Positions 37,801-43,029 of a stretch of 64,000 bases of DNA are shown here, one piece after another. Every line of letters begins with the position of its first letter. Position 1 is the first letter of the stretch. The notes below the pieces were generated by a model. That model did not search any database and was not told the origin of the DNA. It saw nothing but the letters and a program-made list of their open reading frames with translations. The stretch lies in NCBI RefSeq assembly GCF_012489685.1, contig NC_080043.1, positions 31,900,743-31,964,742 on the forward strand. Reading direction: 5' to 3'. This DNA is from Lotus japonicus. Its lineage: Eukaryota > Streptophyta > Magnoliopsida > Fabales > Fabaceae. A program made the position numbers and the translations under genes.

Positions 37801-40800
37801 CCAGAGCATCAGCACGTCCTGCTGCCAGAACCACGGATACAGACTCTTCAACCTTCACACCTGTATCCTTCCCAATCAATGTCATTGACTCTCCTCCCTC
37901 CAATACCTCTGAATCGATTAGAAAATTCATGGAGGTTAGAAAAGAAAAGGTATCTGCCTTGGAAGAGTATTACCTTACCTGTCCAAACCCTAGGAGATAT
38001 CCTGGCCCTAGACCTGAACGTCTAGTTGACCCAGATGAACCTATCTTGGCCAATCCTATCCAAGAGGCAGATCCCTTAGTTCAACAAGCTCACCCTGTCC
38101 CTGACCACCAAGACCCCATTCAACCAGACCCTGAACCTGAACAATCAGTGTCTAACCAATCCTCGGTTAGATCACCTCACCCTCTGGTTGAAACTTCAGA
38201 CCCTCACCTTGGAACCTCTGAACCCAATGCTCCCATGATTAACATTGGTTCTCCACAAGGTGCCTCTGAAGCCCATAGCAGCAATCACCCAGCCTCTCCT
38301 GAACCCAACCTCTCCATAATTCCCTATACTCACCTTCAACCCACATCTCTCTCTGAGTGCATCAATATCTTCTATCATGAAGCCTCTTTGAGGCTCCGCA
38401 ATGTGCACGGTCAGACTGATCTCAGTGAGAATGCTGAAAATGTGGCTGATGAGTGGAACAATCTGAGCACTTGGCTAGTGGCTCAAGTTCCAATTATGAT
38501 GCAGCACCTGCATGCAGAGGGCAGTCAGAGCATTGAGGCTGCAAAGCAAAGGCTTGCTAGGAGAGTGGCTCTTCACGAACTAGAACAGAGAAATAAGCTT
38601 CTTGAAGCTATTGAAGAAGCCAAGAGAAAGAAAGAACAGGCAGAAGAAGCTGCACGTCAAGCAGCAGCTCAAGCTGAACAAGCCAGACTTGAGGCAGAGC
38701 GTCTTGAAGCTGAGGCTGAGGCAGAGCGACTTGCACCAGTTGTGTTTACTCCTGCTGCTTCTGCTTCCATTCCAGATCCTCAAGCTGCTCAGAATGTTCC
38801 TTCCAGTTCTTCTCAGCCAAGCTCTTCCAGACTCGACATCATGGAACAACGTCTTGACACTCATGAATCCATGCTGATTGAGATGAAGCAAATGATGATG
38901 GAACTTCTGAGACGAACTGACAAACCTTAGTTTTTAGGATCTCTTCTTTTTCTTCTTTTTCGTTAACTTTGTTTTTCTTTTGTTAAACTCTGTTTCCTGT
39001 TATTTCTTTATTCTCTTTTGTTCGTTTGTGATTATATATGCATATCCTTATATATATTTGTGTCACATATGTTTGCAAAAATCTCGTTTTATTCATAATC
39101 TTTTTGTGTTTACATCATACATCACTTCTCTAAAAAGTCTAGAATGGAGGATCTCTCCTCATTCTTCTGCACTCCTGGCGCTGCTCTGACCTATCCTTCT
39201 CCAGACGCTCCAGTACATGCTGGATGTTGCTGAGCCTGATCTTTCGCTCATCCCTCTCCAGAATCTCTTCTGAAGTCTTGAGCCTCTCTTCCAAACTCTC
39301 TTTCTCTTCCAGCAGCTTGAGTTCAAGCCGGCTGAGTTCTTGCACCTCCTCCACGAATGCAAGAAATTCCTTCAGGTCTCTCTCCAACTCTGGACGCAGG
39401 TCCTCTTCCAGCAGTGTCCGTGTCAGCTCCGCGATGGTAGTTGCACCCTCTGGATGCCTGATGTTCAGATCTTTCTCCATCTCTGGACCAAGATCTTCTT
39501 CCAGCAGTGTCTTCGTCAGCTCTTGTATGGTCTGTGTACCATCGGGATGCCTAATATTGAGGACCATATCTTCCTCAAAAGCCTTCCTTCTGAGCTCTTC
39601 TAATGCCATTCTGTATGATGCCATCTTTTTCTTACTGAAAATTATTCGAGGTGTGAAGCTTACCTTTCTCTTAAACGCTTTATATAGGCTTCACTTTCTC
39701 TCTGAAAGTTAATGCTCTTACAGTTTCTCGAGGTTAAGTTCTTGGTAACTGACCCTTCTATTTACTCACTTGACCGGTGGTAAACGTTCATCCCTTGCAT
39801 TAACTCTTCTATTTATTTTCGCCTGACTCTGATTCTTACATCGTTTTCCTTTTCTTTAAACTTAGACCTTCTCTAAGGGGGAGTACCTTGTACTTCAAGC
39901 TAAGTTTTTCACACCCCAAGCTTTTTGCTTATGACAAAAAGGGGGAGTACACCCAGTTTTTGATGTGTAAGATGTGTTAGTGTGATTTATTTTTCTTTTG
40001 GAGATTTTAAGAGTTCCACCTTCATGACCATAGATGTGTCACTGGGCAAATACAAGGAATACATTTCACTTCTTCTGAAGTGATTATAAGTTGACTCTGA
40101 TACCCAAGACTCTGATACCTTGTCCATGACTCTGATCACTTATGCGCTCTGATTATTCGTTTTTCATCTATGTCATAAGTTTTTCACTCTGAACTCTTAC
40201 ATCATTTAGCTCAGAATCTAGACTTTACTAACGTTTTCATCAAGTATAAGATTCAGGGGGAGCTAAGCTCAGAATCAAGTAGTGACTTGAATTCAGAATG
40301 AGCAAGATAAACTATTCACATCAGGATAAGTATTATTCTATATCTCTAAACTCTGAGTGAATTCAGTTTAATGTTTAAGAATTGTTCATCAAAAATCTTA
40401 GTTTTGTCATCATCAAAAAGGGGGAGATTGTAAGATCAAGTTTTGATCTAGTAGTACAACTCTGTGTTTTGATGATTACAAGTTAACCTTTTGATATGAA
40501 CAATTGTGGTACTCTAACGTGTTTTTCTGAGTGTGCTATTTACAGGCTCTGACCTCAACTCAATCTCACACAAATCAGAAGCACTGTGTATAAAGAGTGA
40601 CCCAAGCAACGCTTTCGCATTCACCATGTTCAGTATGAACAGTGGAAAAGCTTCAGAAGTTCTGAAGCTATACAAACTCTGATGTGGACTCAGTCGCTAG
40701 AAGCTCTGAAGATCCAGAAGTTCTGATAACCAAGAAACACTGAAGGTTCAGATGTTCTGATGGTGTAGAAGACTCTGAAGATCCAGAAGCTGAATAGTGG

Positions 40801-42712
40801 AAACTCTGAAGTCCAGAAGCAAGAAACTCTGAAGGCCATGTTCTTCCCTCTGAGTTCAGAATCAGAAGATACAATGGTCAGAGGATCTGTGCTTTCCCTC
40901 TGACTCTGATCAACCGGCTTCACAAGTTCCTATATGAAGTATTCCCCTGATCAGAAGTCTCCTAGGTTAAAAGGTCAAGTCGCTATCCAAGTACAAAAGC
41001 AGTGTACCTTCCTGACGACCTACCTAACGTTCTCAGCCACAGCAGAAGCTGGATTTTCCAGAACTGCCCTCCAACGGTAGCATTTCCCATGCAACGCTCA
41101 ACCCTAATCCTTGGAGTATATATAGAGGCTGAAGATTGAAAGAAGCGGCTAGAATACCAGAAGAAGAAACATACACGCGCAAGACATATTCAAAATATTC
41201 TAAGCTTTCTTTCATCCTGAATTTCATTGTGTTTACTATAAGCTTTTTAGAAGCAATTTCTTTGTAAACAAGAACTTCATATACAGTTGTATAGTTTTCC
41301 TTTAGGAGATCAAGGTTGATCGGATCCTAGAGAAGACTAAGAGAGCGAATCTTAGTGTGAGCTAAGTCAGTGTATTGTTAGTCACTTGTAGGTTTCAAGT
41401 GCAGTTGTAACACATACCTGATTAGTGGATTGCCTTCATTCTAAGAAGGAAGAAATCACCTTAACGGGTGGACTGGAGTAGCTTGAGTGATTTATCAAGT
41501 GAACCAGGATAAAATCCTTGTGTGCTTTTCTATCTCTTATCTTAAGCTCTTAAGTTCTCGAAAAGATTTGTCAAAATCTTTAAGGTGGAAGTTTAGTTCT
41601 GAAAACGTTATTCAAACCCCCCCTTTCTACCGTTTTTCATACCTTCAAAGAACATGCACTCTCAAATCTCAATTGTGATTTCCCTTGGTAACCATAAAAA
41701 AAAATTCTCAATTGTGATGGGGATAAATTTATAATGAAAAATTTAATTGAAGTGAGTGAAGGTCCATGTTGTTTTTGAAGCATATATGATTTGAGGTTTG
41801 CCATGGTTGAGATGAAGAAGGGAGAAATAGAGAAAATTGTGTGAGTATTTAGAGATAGAGAACGTATGAAGGTTTTTTTGCTCTACTAACCCTTTTTATT
41901 TTTTAATATAGATTGATATTGATACTCTATATAAAAAACAATATTTTTTAGGAAGATTTTTTTAACAGAAACTATCTAACAAAGATACATAAAAACAAAC
42001 AACCTAAATCCTAATCAAATCTAAAATTTAAAAAGGTACTAAATAAATATAGATAAAAACTATCAAAATTTAGCAAATAACAATAAAAACTCATAAAATT
42101 CTGAATTAATTAAAAATCCGAAAATTCAATAAAAATACCATAAAAATTAATTAATGCTCTAAAAATAAATTAAAAATAAATTAAGATTAAATCAAGAAAT
42201 AAACAACCTAAATCCTAATCAAATCTAAAATTTAATGTGGCAAATAGGGCCAAGGTGGAAAAGCTGATGTGTAAATTATTAAATGAGAATTAATAGGTGG
42301 AAAAGCTGACGTGTAAATAATTAAGTGAGAATTAATCTGGGAGCGACACGTCACTAACTTGGCCTGTGAGAGCGACACGTCATGCTAGAAGTTGTTCTTT
42401 TCTAATATATATATAGATTAATCATTATTATTACTATGATTGTTGAAATAATTAAAATAATCCGCATCCCAATTACATTATTAAAAATTTAAAATACTAA
42501 GCTACAACAATGGAGGTTTTCAGGTGCCAGAAATCATGGAGGAGAGAGTGAGAGAGAGAGAAGAGGAAATTGAGACCGTTTTCTTTGAGGAATCTGCGAC
42601 AGTCTGCGCGAGTGAGCTGAGAAATGTCATCCTCGGTGAGGTGTTCGAGAGGTTTGTCGAGGATGGATCGGAAGGTGGCGGTGGTGGTGGTGGTGGTGGT
42701 GCCGCCGTTCAT
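17271..42712 (-). CDS. PPD-TIR-NBS-LRR-C-JID fusion gene A (nine inferred exons, two frameshifts)
   Basis: Inferred structure: complement of 17271-17382, 17698-17780, 18105-18551, 19361-20192, 20362-20640, 20919-22028, 24364-24821, 24973-25046, 42577-42712. Every intron is GT-AG and every junction preserves phase. The product (~1176 codons) would hold an N-terminal PEAPOD domain (residues 1 to ~66), TIR (~74-225), NB-ARC (~225-590), LRRs (~595-960), C-JID (~963-1112), a hydrophobic tail and an acidic C-terminus. TNLs are intracellular immune receptors; the PPD domain comes from growth-repressing TIFY-family regulators. A 1-base loss near 21885, just before the P-loop, and a 1-base gain near 19390 disrupt the frame between them, so this allele is probably a pseudogene unless these are sequence errors. 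Alternative: PPD exons are a separate gene remnant and the TNL starts at the Met at 24815. Confidence 0.6.
17698..17780 (-). CDS. TNL A hydrophobic tail exon
   Basis: After an ACTTCACAG acceptor the exon encodes [16 protein letters not shown] and then a basic segment. It is phase 0 at its start and phase 2 at its end, which fits the exons on both sides. Two related copies lie in gene B (60081-60163 and 60628-60713). The 15-17 residue hydrophobic stretch followed by Arg/Lys could anchor the receptor in a membrane. Its donor (GTTTGA) is weak compared with GTAC in the B copies. Confidence 0.55.
18105..18551 (-). CDS. TNL A C-JID (post-LRR) exon
   Basis: 149 codons with the [10 protein letters not shown] start and the VPQVDGRNL motif typical of the C-terminal jelly-roll/Ig-like domain of legume TNLs. 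In known TNL receptors this domain helps recognise the effector. The exon ends at a strong donor (GTAAGT). Reading through it would give a 19-residue extension and a stop, so either splicing to the tail exon or an intron-retained short form is possible. The copy in gene B is equally long and intact. Confidence 0.85.
19119..19288. mobile_element. Short MITE in the LRR/C-JID intron of TNL A
   Basis: About 170 bp bounded by AATGCTAGC and GCTAGCATT, with inverted similarity continuing inward (ACACTCT with AGAGTGT). It accounts for part of why this intron is 809 bp in A but 191 bp in B. A half copy of the same family flanks the MITE at 56751. A clear target duplication was not found. Confidence 0.5.
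19361..20192 (-). CDS. TNL A main LRR exon (frameshifted near its end)
   Basis: Leucine-rich repeats run through the exon ([47 protein letters not shown]). It starts right after the acceptor CTGCCAG in phase 0. Compared with gene B (61641-62468, 828 bp) it has one extra codon and one extra base. The extra base, near 19387-19396, brings a TGA at 19386-19388, 25 bases before the donor. Without it the frame would run on to the donor as in B. Confidence 0.8.
20362..20640 (-). CDS. TNL A first LRR exon
   Basis: 93 codons, phase 0 at both ends, between acceptor CTCATAG and donor CAG|GTATCT. It codes for the typical TNL linker ([33 protein letters not shown]) that joins NB-ARC to the LRRs. Its partial counterpart in gene B is at 63843-64000. 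Confidence 0.85.
20919..22028 (-). CDS. TNL A NB-ARC exon (one-base deletion before the P-loop)
   Basis: Nucleotide-binding switch domain: P-loop GMGGLGKTT, kinase-2 [30 protein letters not shown]-like [12 protein letters not shown], and MHD in [12 protein letters not shown]. The upstream part (22028 to ~21890) reads in a different frame ([28 protein letters not shown]) and shifts near 21880-21890, where one base is missing relative to the conserved run into [10 protein letters not shown]. Ends in donor ACT|GTAAGA. All key ATPase motifs are otherwise intact. Confidence 0.85.
22260..24240 (-). mobile_element. Retroelement-derived remnant in TNL A intron (gag-like, PF04195-like)
   Basis: The minus strand contains broken frames resembling the plant putative gypsy-type transposon domain (FFSLEVGLG, then WVS) around 23450-23580 and an Ala/Leu/Lys-rich coiled-coil segment at 22558-22764 ([20 protein letters not shown]) of the kind that follows that domain. 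Stops and shifts make it non-functional. It enlarges the TIR/NB-ARC intron to 2.3 kb. Limits are approximate and the family name rests on remembered similarity. Confidence 0.45.
24364..24821 (-). CDS. TNL A TIR-domain exon
   Basis: Toll/interleukin-1 receptor domain with [13 protein letters not shown] at the start, then [14 protein letters not shown] with the conserved Glu expected for plant TIR NADase activity, and [16 protein letters not shown]. The acceptor TTTTAG lies six bases before the first Met, so the exon begins Gly-Lys-Met and is in phase 0 with the PPD-like exon upstream. It ends in NSR with a phase-2 donor that joins exactly to the NB-ARC exon. Confidence 0.9.
24973..25046 (-). 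CDS. PPD-like: PEAPOD domain exon 2 ([14 protein letters not shown])
   Basis: 74 bp between acceptor GTACAG and donor AAG|GTGAGT. With one base from exon 1 it codes for [20 protein letters not shown] followed by AVRSK. The first part is the hallmark second half of the PPD domain in PEAPOD/BIG SEEDS1 proteins. PPD similarity stops after LKA; no later PPD exons (TIFY or Jas-like) occur downstream, where the TIR exon lies 151 bp away in matching phase. Confidence 0.85.
25440..25834. repeat. GGGTA/TACCC-rich interspersed repeat with ATT microsatellite
   Basis: AGGGATGACAATGGGTA and AGGGATGGCAGTGGGT occur near the start of two adjoining segments, followed by many TACCCGC/GCGGGTA motifs and a run of ATT triplets at 25803-25834. 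This type is common as a short dispersed element in dicot genomes. Long shadow ORFs cover it. Confidence 0.5.
26281..26416 (+). pseudogene. Possible captured exon of unknown gene
   Basis: A short stretch is bounded by an acceptor-like TTTATAG before GTTGAAG and a donor-like GAT|GTATGT. One frame begins [20 protein letters not shown] and then stops; a second frame continues with [16 protein letters not shown]. The exon-like borders and a shift between two protein-like frames suggest a captured, decayed exon. I do not recognise the parent gene. Confidence 0.3.
26725..26973 (-). pseudogene. Captured SF3B1-like (SF3b155 splicing factor) gene fragment
   Basis: The frame contains [14 protein letters not shown], then ADLGFRK and [18 protein letters not shown]. 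This order resembles the N-terminal region of plant SF3b155, where an APRSILND-like motif precedes an EREGEYRNRRLN-like motif, after which similarity ends. No other exons are present. It is most simply a fragment captured by the Helitron, in the same orientation as that element. Confidence 0.5.
27780..28340 (-). repeat. AT-rich ~180-bp module, tandem copies
   Basis: A module with CCTAATCAAATCTAAAATT, AAAAACTCATAAAAT and CCATAAAAATTAATTAAT occurs about three times here. Further copies lie inverted at 25990-26130 and 28660-28780, and two more beyond the copia insertion at 41995-42235. All copies are inside the Helitron. Confidence 0.65.
28441..29443. other. AT-rich Helitron interior, no genes seen
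   Basis: Contains one inverted copy of the AT-rich module (28660-28780) flanked by a repeated GCACAATATTTTTTTTATTG segment (28612 and 28801). The ORF at 29180-29416 shows no recognisable domain. Confidence 0.6.
29449..30667 (+). repeat. 5' LTR of the Sirevirus-like element
   Basis: TG...CA ends. Near the start is an inverted pair AGATCAA-GTT-TTGATCT (29452-29468). A TATA box (GTATATATAGAGG, about 30137-30149) marks the likely core promoter. It matches the 3' LTR at every position except T at 30366 versus C at 41346. Confidence 0.95.
30670..30682 (+). promoter_or_regulatory. Primer-binding site (initiator tRNA-Met type)
   Basis: TGGTATCAGAGC starts two bases after the 5' LTR. It is complementary to the 3' end of plant initiator tRNA-Met and primes minus-strand DNA synthesis. 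Confidence 0.9.
30740..32650 (+). CDS. gag: Sirevirus-like Gag (nucleocapsid) ORF
   Basis: 636 codons. The N-terminal ~220 residues show the copia Gag (UBN2-type) fold region, with [16 protein letters not shown] at the start and RCLPESW further on. A Lys/Glu/Ser-rich hinge follows, then a CCHC zinc knuckle [14 protein letters not shown] (residues ~303-316) for RNA binding. The C-terminal half is acidic with coiled-coil segments. The gag frame ends in a stop after overlapping the pol frame for about 160 bases (32490-32650); the two frames differ by one base. Gag forms the particle that packages element RNA in the cytoplasm. Confidence 0.9.
   Translation: MAATTSETQRDGYNAKPPMFDGQRFEYWKDRLESFFLGFDADLWDIIVDGYERPVDADGKKIPRSEMTADQKKLYSQHHKARAILLSAISYEEYQKITDREFAKGIFDSLKMSHEGNKKVKESKALSLIQKYESFIMEPNESIEEMFSRFQLLVAGIRPLNKSYTTKDHVIRVIRCLPESWMPLVTSIELTRDVENMSLEELISILKCHELKRSEMQDLRKKSIALKSKSEKAKVEKSKALQAEEEESEEASEDSDEDELTLISKRLNRIWKHRQSKFKGSGKAKGKYESSGQKKSSIKEVTCFECKESGHYKSDCPKLKKDKKPKKHFKTKKSLMVTFDESESEDVDSDGEVQGLMAIVKDKGSESREAVDSDSESEGDPNSDDENEVFASFSTSELKHALSDIMDKYNSLLSKHKKLKKNLSAVSKTPSEHEKIISDLKNENHALVNSNSVLKNQIAKLEEIVACDASDCKNESKYEKSFQRFLAKSVDRSLMASMIYGVSRNGMHGIGYSKPIRNEPSVSKAKSLYECFVPSGTILPDLVPAKIAKNPLKKGSFSMTKYHANIPLKYYVETPKVIRTSGVTNKRGPRKWVPKDKIIYVADILDSSTETPIMVSGQWMLASHDGRKAYVPRAET
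32490..35642 (+). CDS. pol: Sirevirus-like Pol: protease, integrase, RT, RNase H
   Basis: Open frame from just after a TAA at 32487-32489; the first ATG is at 32538 and residues are counted from it (1034 codons). Domains in order: aspartic protease ([13 protein letters not shown], ~16-27), GAG-pre-integrase ([10 protein letters not shown], ~145), integrase core with DLFGPV, DDYSR and [11 protein letters not shown] (~213-320), copia RT ([20 protein letters not shown] ~570; YVDDIIFG ~721) and RNase H ([10 protein letters not shown] ~880; STAEAEY; YCDNTAA). No internal stops. Expression needs a +1 shift from gag, or the element has picked up an indel. Confidence 0.92.
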   Translation, partial: LTKEDPESGYLRTKLSMLQISLIAPLKHQSWYLDSGCSRHMTGEKRMFRELKLKPGGEVGFGGNEKGKIVGTGTICVDSSPCIDNVLLVDGLTHNLLSISQLADKGYDVIFNQKSCRAVSQIDGSVLFNSKRKNNIYKIRLSELEAQNVKCLLSVNEEQWVWHRRLGHASMRKISQLSKLNLVRGLPNLKFASDALCEACQKGKFTKVPFKAKNVVSTSRPLELLHIDLFGPVKTESIGGKRYGMVIVDDYSRWTWVKFLTRKDESHAVFSTFIAQVQNEKACRIVRVRSDHGGEFENDKFESLFDSYGIAHDFSCPRTPQQNGVVERKNRTLQEMARTMLQETGMAKHFWAEAVNTACYIQNRISVRPILNKTPYELWKNIKPNISYFHPFGCVCYVLNTKDRLHKFDAKSSKCLLLGYSDRSKSFRFYNTDAKTIEESIHVRFDDKLDSDQSKLVEKFADLSINVSDKGKAPEEVEPEEDEPEEEAGPSNSQTLKKSRITAAHPKELILGNKDEPVRTRFAFRPSEETLLSLKGLVSLIEPKSIDEALQDKDWILAMEEELNQFSKNDVWSLVKKPENVHVIGTKWVFRNKLNEKGEVVRNKARLVAQGYSQQEGIDYTETFAPVARLEAIRLLISFSVNHNIVLHQMDVKSAFLNGYISEEVYVHQPPGFEDEKKPDHVFKLKKSLYGLKQAPRAWYERLSSFLLENEFVRGKVDTTLFCKTYKDDILIVQIYVDDIIFGSANQSLCKEFSEMMQAEFEMSMMGELKYFLGIQVDQTPEGTYIHQSKYTKELLKKFNMLESTVAKTPMHPTCILEKEDKSGKVCQKLYRGMIGSLLYLTASRPDILFSVHLCARFQSDPRETHLTAVKRILRYLKGTTNLGLMYKKTSEYKLSGYCDADYAGDRTERKSTSGNCQFLGSNLVSWASKRQSTIALSTAEAEYISAAICSTQMLWMKHQLEDYQILESNIPIYCDNTAAISLSKNPILHSRAKHIEVKYHFIRDYVQKGVLLLKFVDTDHQWADIFTKPLAEDRFNFILKNLNMDFCPE
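36084..38930 (+). CDS. Large third ORF in the envelope-like position of the Sirevirus
   Basis: 948 codons starting at an ATG after a ~440-bp spacer. The N-terminal ~330 residues are globular ([34 protein letters not shown]) and resemble the conserved plant domain found in env-like ORFs of SIRE elements. Next come basic clusters (PPKKKTKRK ~375; [10 protein letters not shown] ~416), a long Pro/Ser/Glu-rich stretch, and coiled coils (~819-882 and ~917-945). I see no signal peptide or transmembrane segment, so an envelope role is doubtful; the basic clusters rather suggest nuclear localisation. The real function is unknown. The frame is intact. Confidence 0.8.
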   Translation: MVRQTRRSAADAPQFPHMEVGLATGQRGSENPAQEQVQAQEQIVPIAERGCAIHCVFPPEELQVLAEWRFNLDNLAANGFDLRPEVQAQGWGNYFNRLRGPVYEKLVKEFWKHADCDDTQVVSHILGRKIIITEKSFVNLLGAETAYGYRFQLTESKLKPSTKDIVNQALYTTFIPGKTSYKVMDLHPKLRIWHKILLNCINQRPKGSSPDYINFNQKAMLFFIQNKEKICLPYFLFSYLKECIRKSRTTASIKSAIKYIPFGRLLSDFLIESNLVQDLINAGCTEDLSTIVSDVFTANSSKKMGLIQKKIAPAHEDTSSEIRGRRMPLSDYPLWTQADHPEAIRCYVEDLRAQGFEIDLDDFISKLPPAPEFPSPPKKKTKRKMILEESSEESDVPLVKKTKSKLDDDDGDDSEDGPPKKKQKKVRIVVKPTRVEPAAATVRRTEPPARVTRSSAHTSKPALASDDDLNLFDALPISALLQHSSNPLTPIPESQPAEQTTSPPHSPRSSFFQPSPTEAPLWNLLQSQPSRSEEPTSLLTIPYDPLSSEPIVQDQPEPNQTEPQPRTSDHSAPRASARPAARTTDTDSSTFTPVSFPINVIDSPPSNTSESIRKFMEVRKEKVSALEEYYLTCPNPRRYPGPRPERLVDPDEPILANPIQEADPLVQQAHPVPDHQDPIQPDPEPEQSVSNQSSVRSPHPLVETSDPHLGTSEPNAPMINIGSPQGASEAHSSNHPASPEPNLSIIPYTHLQPTSLSECINIFYHEASLRLRNVHGQTDLSENAENVADEWNNLSTWLVAQVPIMMQHLHAEGSQSIEAAKQRLARRVALHELEQRNKLLEAIEEAKRKKEQAEEAARQAAAQAEQARLEAERLEAEAEAERLAPVVFTPAASASIPDPQAAQNVPSSSSQPSSSRLDIMEQRLDTHESMLIEMKQMMMELLRRTDKP
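38931..39138. other. Spacer between third ORF and antisense ORF
   Basis: T-rich non-coding DNA. On the plus strand it can serve as the 3' untranslated region of the third ORF, and it would also hold the 3' end of an antisense transcript. Confidence 0.5.
39139..39624 (-). CDS. Antisense ORF of the Sirevirus (coiled-coil protein)
   Basis: 161 codons opposite to gag-pol, starting ATGGCATCA at 39624. The protein is highly charged and largely helical. It contains an internal duplication: [20 protein letters not shown] and [20 protein letters not shown] lie 31 residues apart, followed by a Glu/Leu/Arg coiled coil ([19 protein letters not shown]). A TATA box (CTATATAAAG on the minus strand) lies about 60 bases before the ATG, so it may form its own transcription unit. 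An intact charged frame of this length in a young element argues against chance, although its codon pattern could partly shadow a plus-strand signal. Function unknown. Confidence 0.6.
   Translation of the reverse strand: MASYRMALEELRRKAFEEDMVLNIRHPDGTQTIQELTKTLLEEDLGPEMEKDLNIRHPEGATTIAELTRTLLEEDLRPELERDLKEFLAFVEEVQELSRLELKLLEEKESLEERLKTSEEILERDERKIRLSNIQHVLERLEKDRSEQRQECRRMRRDPPF
39677..39688 (-). promoter_or_regulatory. TATA box upstream of the antisense ORF
   Basis: The plus strand reads GCTTTATATAGG, that is CCTATATAAAGC on the minus strand, 53-64 bases ahead of the antisense ATG. Spacing fits a core promoter with a short 5' leader. Confidence 0.5.
39876..40428 (+). promoter_or_regulatory. 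Multiple polypurine tracts before the 3' LTR
   Basis: AAGGGGGAGT occurs at about 39876 and 39940 (the latter as AAAAAGGGGGAGTAC), CAGGGGGAGC near 40254, and AAAAAGGGGGAGAT at about 40415-40428 right before the 3' LTR. The last one is the expected primer for plus-strand DNA synthesis. Repeated polypurine tracts here are a known feature of Sireviruses. Confidence 0.75.
40429..41647 (+). repeat. 3' LTR of the Sirevirus-like element
   Basis: Same length and limits as the 5' LTR, offset by exactly 10,980 bases, with a single C for T at 41346. Followed by the AAGAA target duplication. Confidence 0.95.
41653..42416 (-). other. 5' portion of the Helitron
   Basis: Contains two copies of the AT-rich module (41995-42235) and, close to the Helitron 5' end, repeated GACACGTCA motifs (42344, 42374) and paired GGTGGAAAAGCTGA segments (42255, 42298). 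No coding frame. Confidence 0.55.
42577..42712 (-). CDS. PPD-like: PEAPOD domain exon 1 (first exon of the inferred PPD-TNL fusion)
   Basis: Starts ATG AAC GGC GGC at 42712; an upstream open stretch to 42751 has only a TTG, so 42712 is the best start. After MNGG and a Thr run comes [14 protein letters not shown], then [16 protein letters not shown]: the first half of the PPD domain. It ends phase 1 at G|GTCTCA, the position where PPD genes continue with MRRPSWNK, which here lies 17.5 kb away across the Helitron. A CT-rich leader precedes it. PPD proteins repress meristemoid proliferation together with KIX and TOPLESS co-repressors. Confidence 0.9.
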
Positions 42713-43029
42713 CGCCTCCGATTCCCCCACCAGTGGTTTTTCGAGGACCAAGTGGGTAATGAGAGAGAGTGAAGAAGTGAGTGAGAGTGTTGTACTGTTG
42801 GGGAGGGGGGGGGAATGAAATGGGAATGGGAAAGGGGGAGGAGGGGTTTTGTTTTTATGAGTTGGGATGAACCCTAAGCTGCCACGTATGTATCTTATCT
42901 CATTCTCTTTTCTATTATCTTTTCTTTTTCAACTTTTCTTCATTTTTTTTAATTCATTTAAATCCTAAAAGAGAACCATAATTTTAATTACATATATAAT
43001 TCTAATAAGCTAAAGATATTTTGTTTCAG
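42713..43029 (-). promoter_or_regulatory. Putative 5' UTR and promoter of the PPD exon
   Basis: On the minus strand this is a C/T-rich leader (CACTCTCACTCACTTCTTC, poly-C run) upstream of the PPD ATG. No clear TATA box was found at a usual distance. Only ~450 bp separates the ATG from the MULE at 43159, so regulatory DNA may have been cut off. Confidence 0.4.

Larger units (their letters stand above)
29449..41647 (+). mobile_element. Full-length SIRE/Maximus (Sirevirus)-type Ty1-copia element
   Basis: 12,199 bp with 1219-bp LTRs (29449-30667 and 40429-41647), TSD AAGAA on both sides (29444-29448 and 41648-41652), a tRNA-Met-type primer-binding site after the 5' LTR and a polypurine tract before the 3' LTR. 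Order is gag, pol (PR-IN-RT-RH), a large third ORF in the env-like position, and an antisense ORF. Integrase before RT makes it copia; the extra 3' ORF and several polypurine tracts point to the Sirevirus lineage. LTRs differ at a single base with no indel, so the insertion is recent. Confidence 0.95.
25099..42417 (-). mobile_element. Non-autonomous Helitron with nested Sirevirus, in intron 1 of the PPD-TNL gene
   Basis: On the minus strand the element begins TCTATATATATATTAG after an A (42418) and ends CTAG before a T (25098), the expected A|T insertion of Helitrons. Ten bases before CTAG is a GC-rich hairpin (CCCGTGC-AAC-GCGCGGG, one G-T pair). It has no Rep/helicase frame, so it is non-autonomous. 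Without the copia element (29449-41647) and one TSD copy it is about 5.1 kb. It holds an SF3B1-like fragment, several copies of an AT-rich module and TGACGTGTC motifs near its 5' end. Confidence 0.7.

Noticed and set aside
36115..38877. Several ORFs in other frames inside the third ORF
   Set aside because: Shadow frames of a 948-codon ORF with biased codons.
36084..38930. A functional viral envelope glycoprotein
   Set aside because: No signal peptide or transmembrane segment is visible; only its position is env-like.
39224..39712. Plus-strand 162-codon Ser-rich ORF
   Set aside because: Mirror of the Glu/Leu-rich antisense ORF; low-complexity Ser composition is expected from its complement. 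The minus frame has the better start and a TATA box.
42497..42751. An intact 84-codon protein gene starting at 42751
   Set aside because: The first codon is TTG; the first ATG is at 42712. PPD similarity stops at the splice donor at 42577 and the remaining residues are intron translation.
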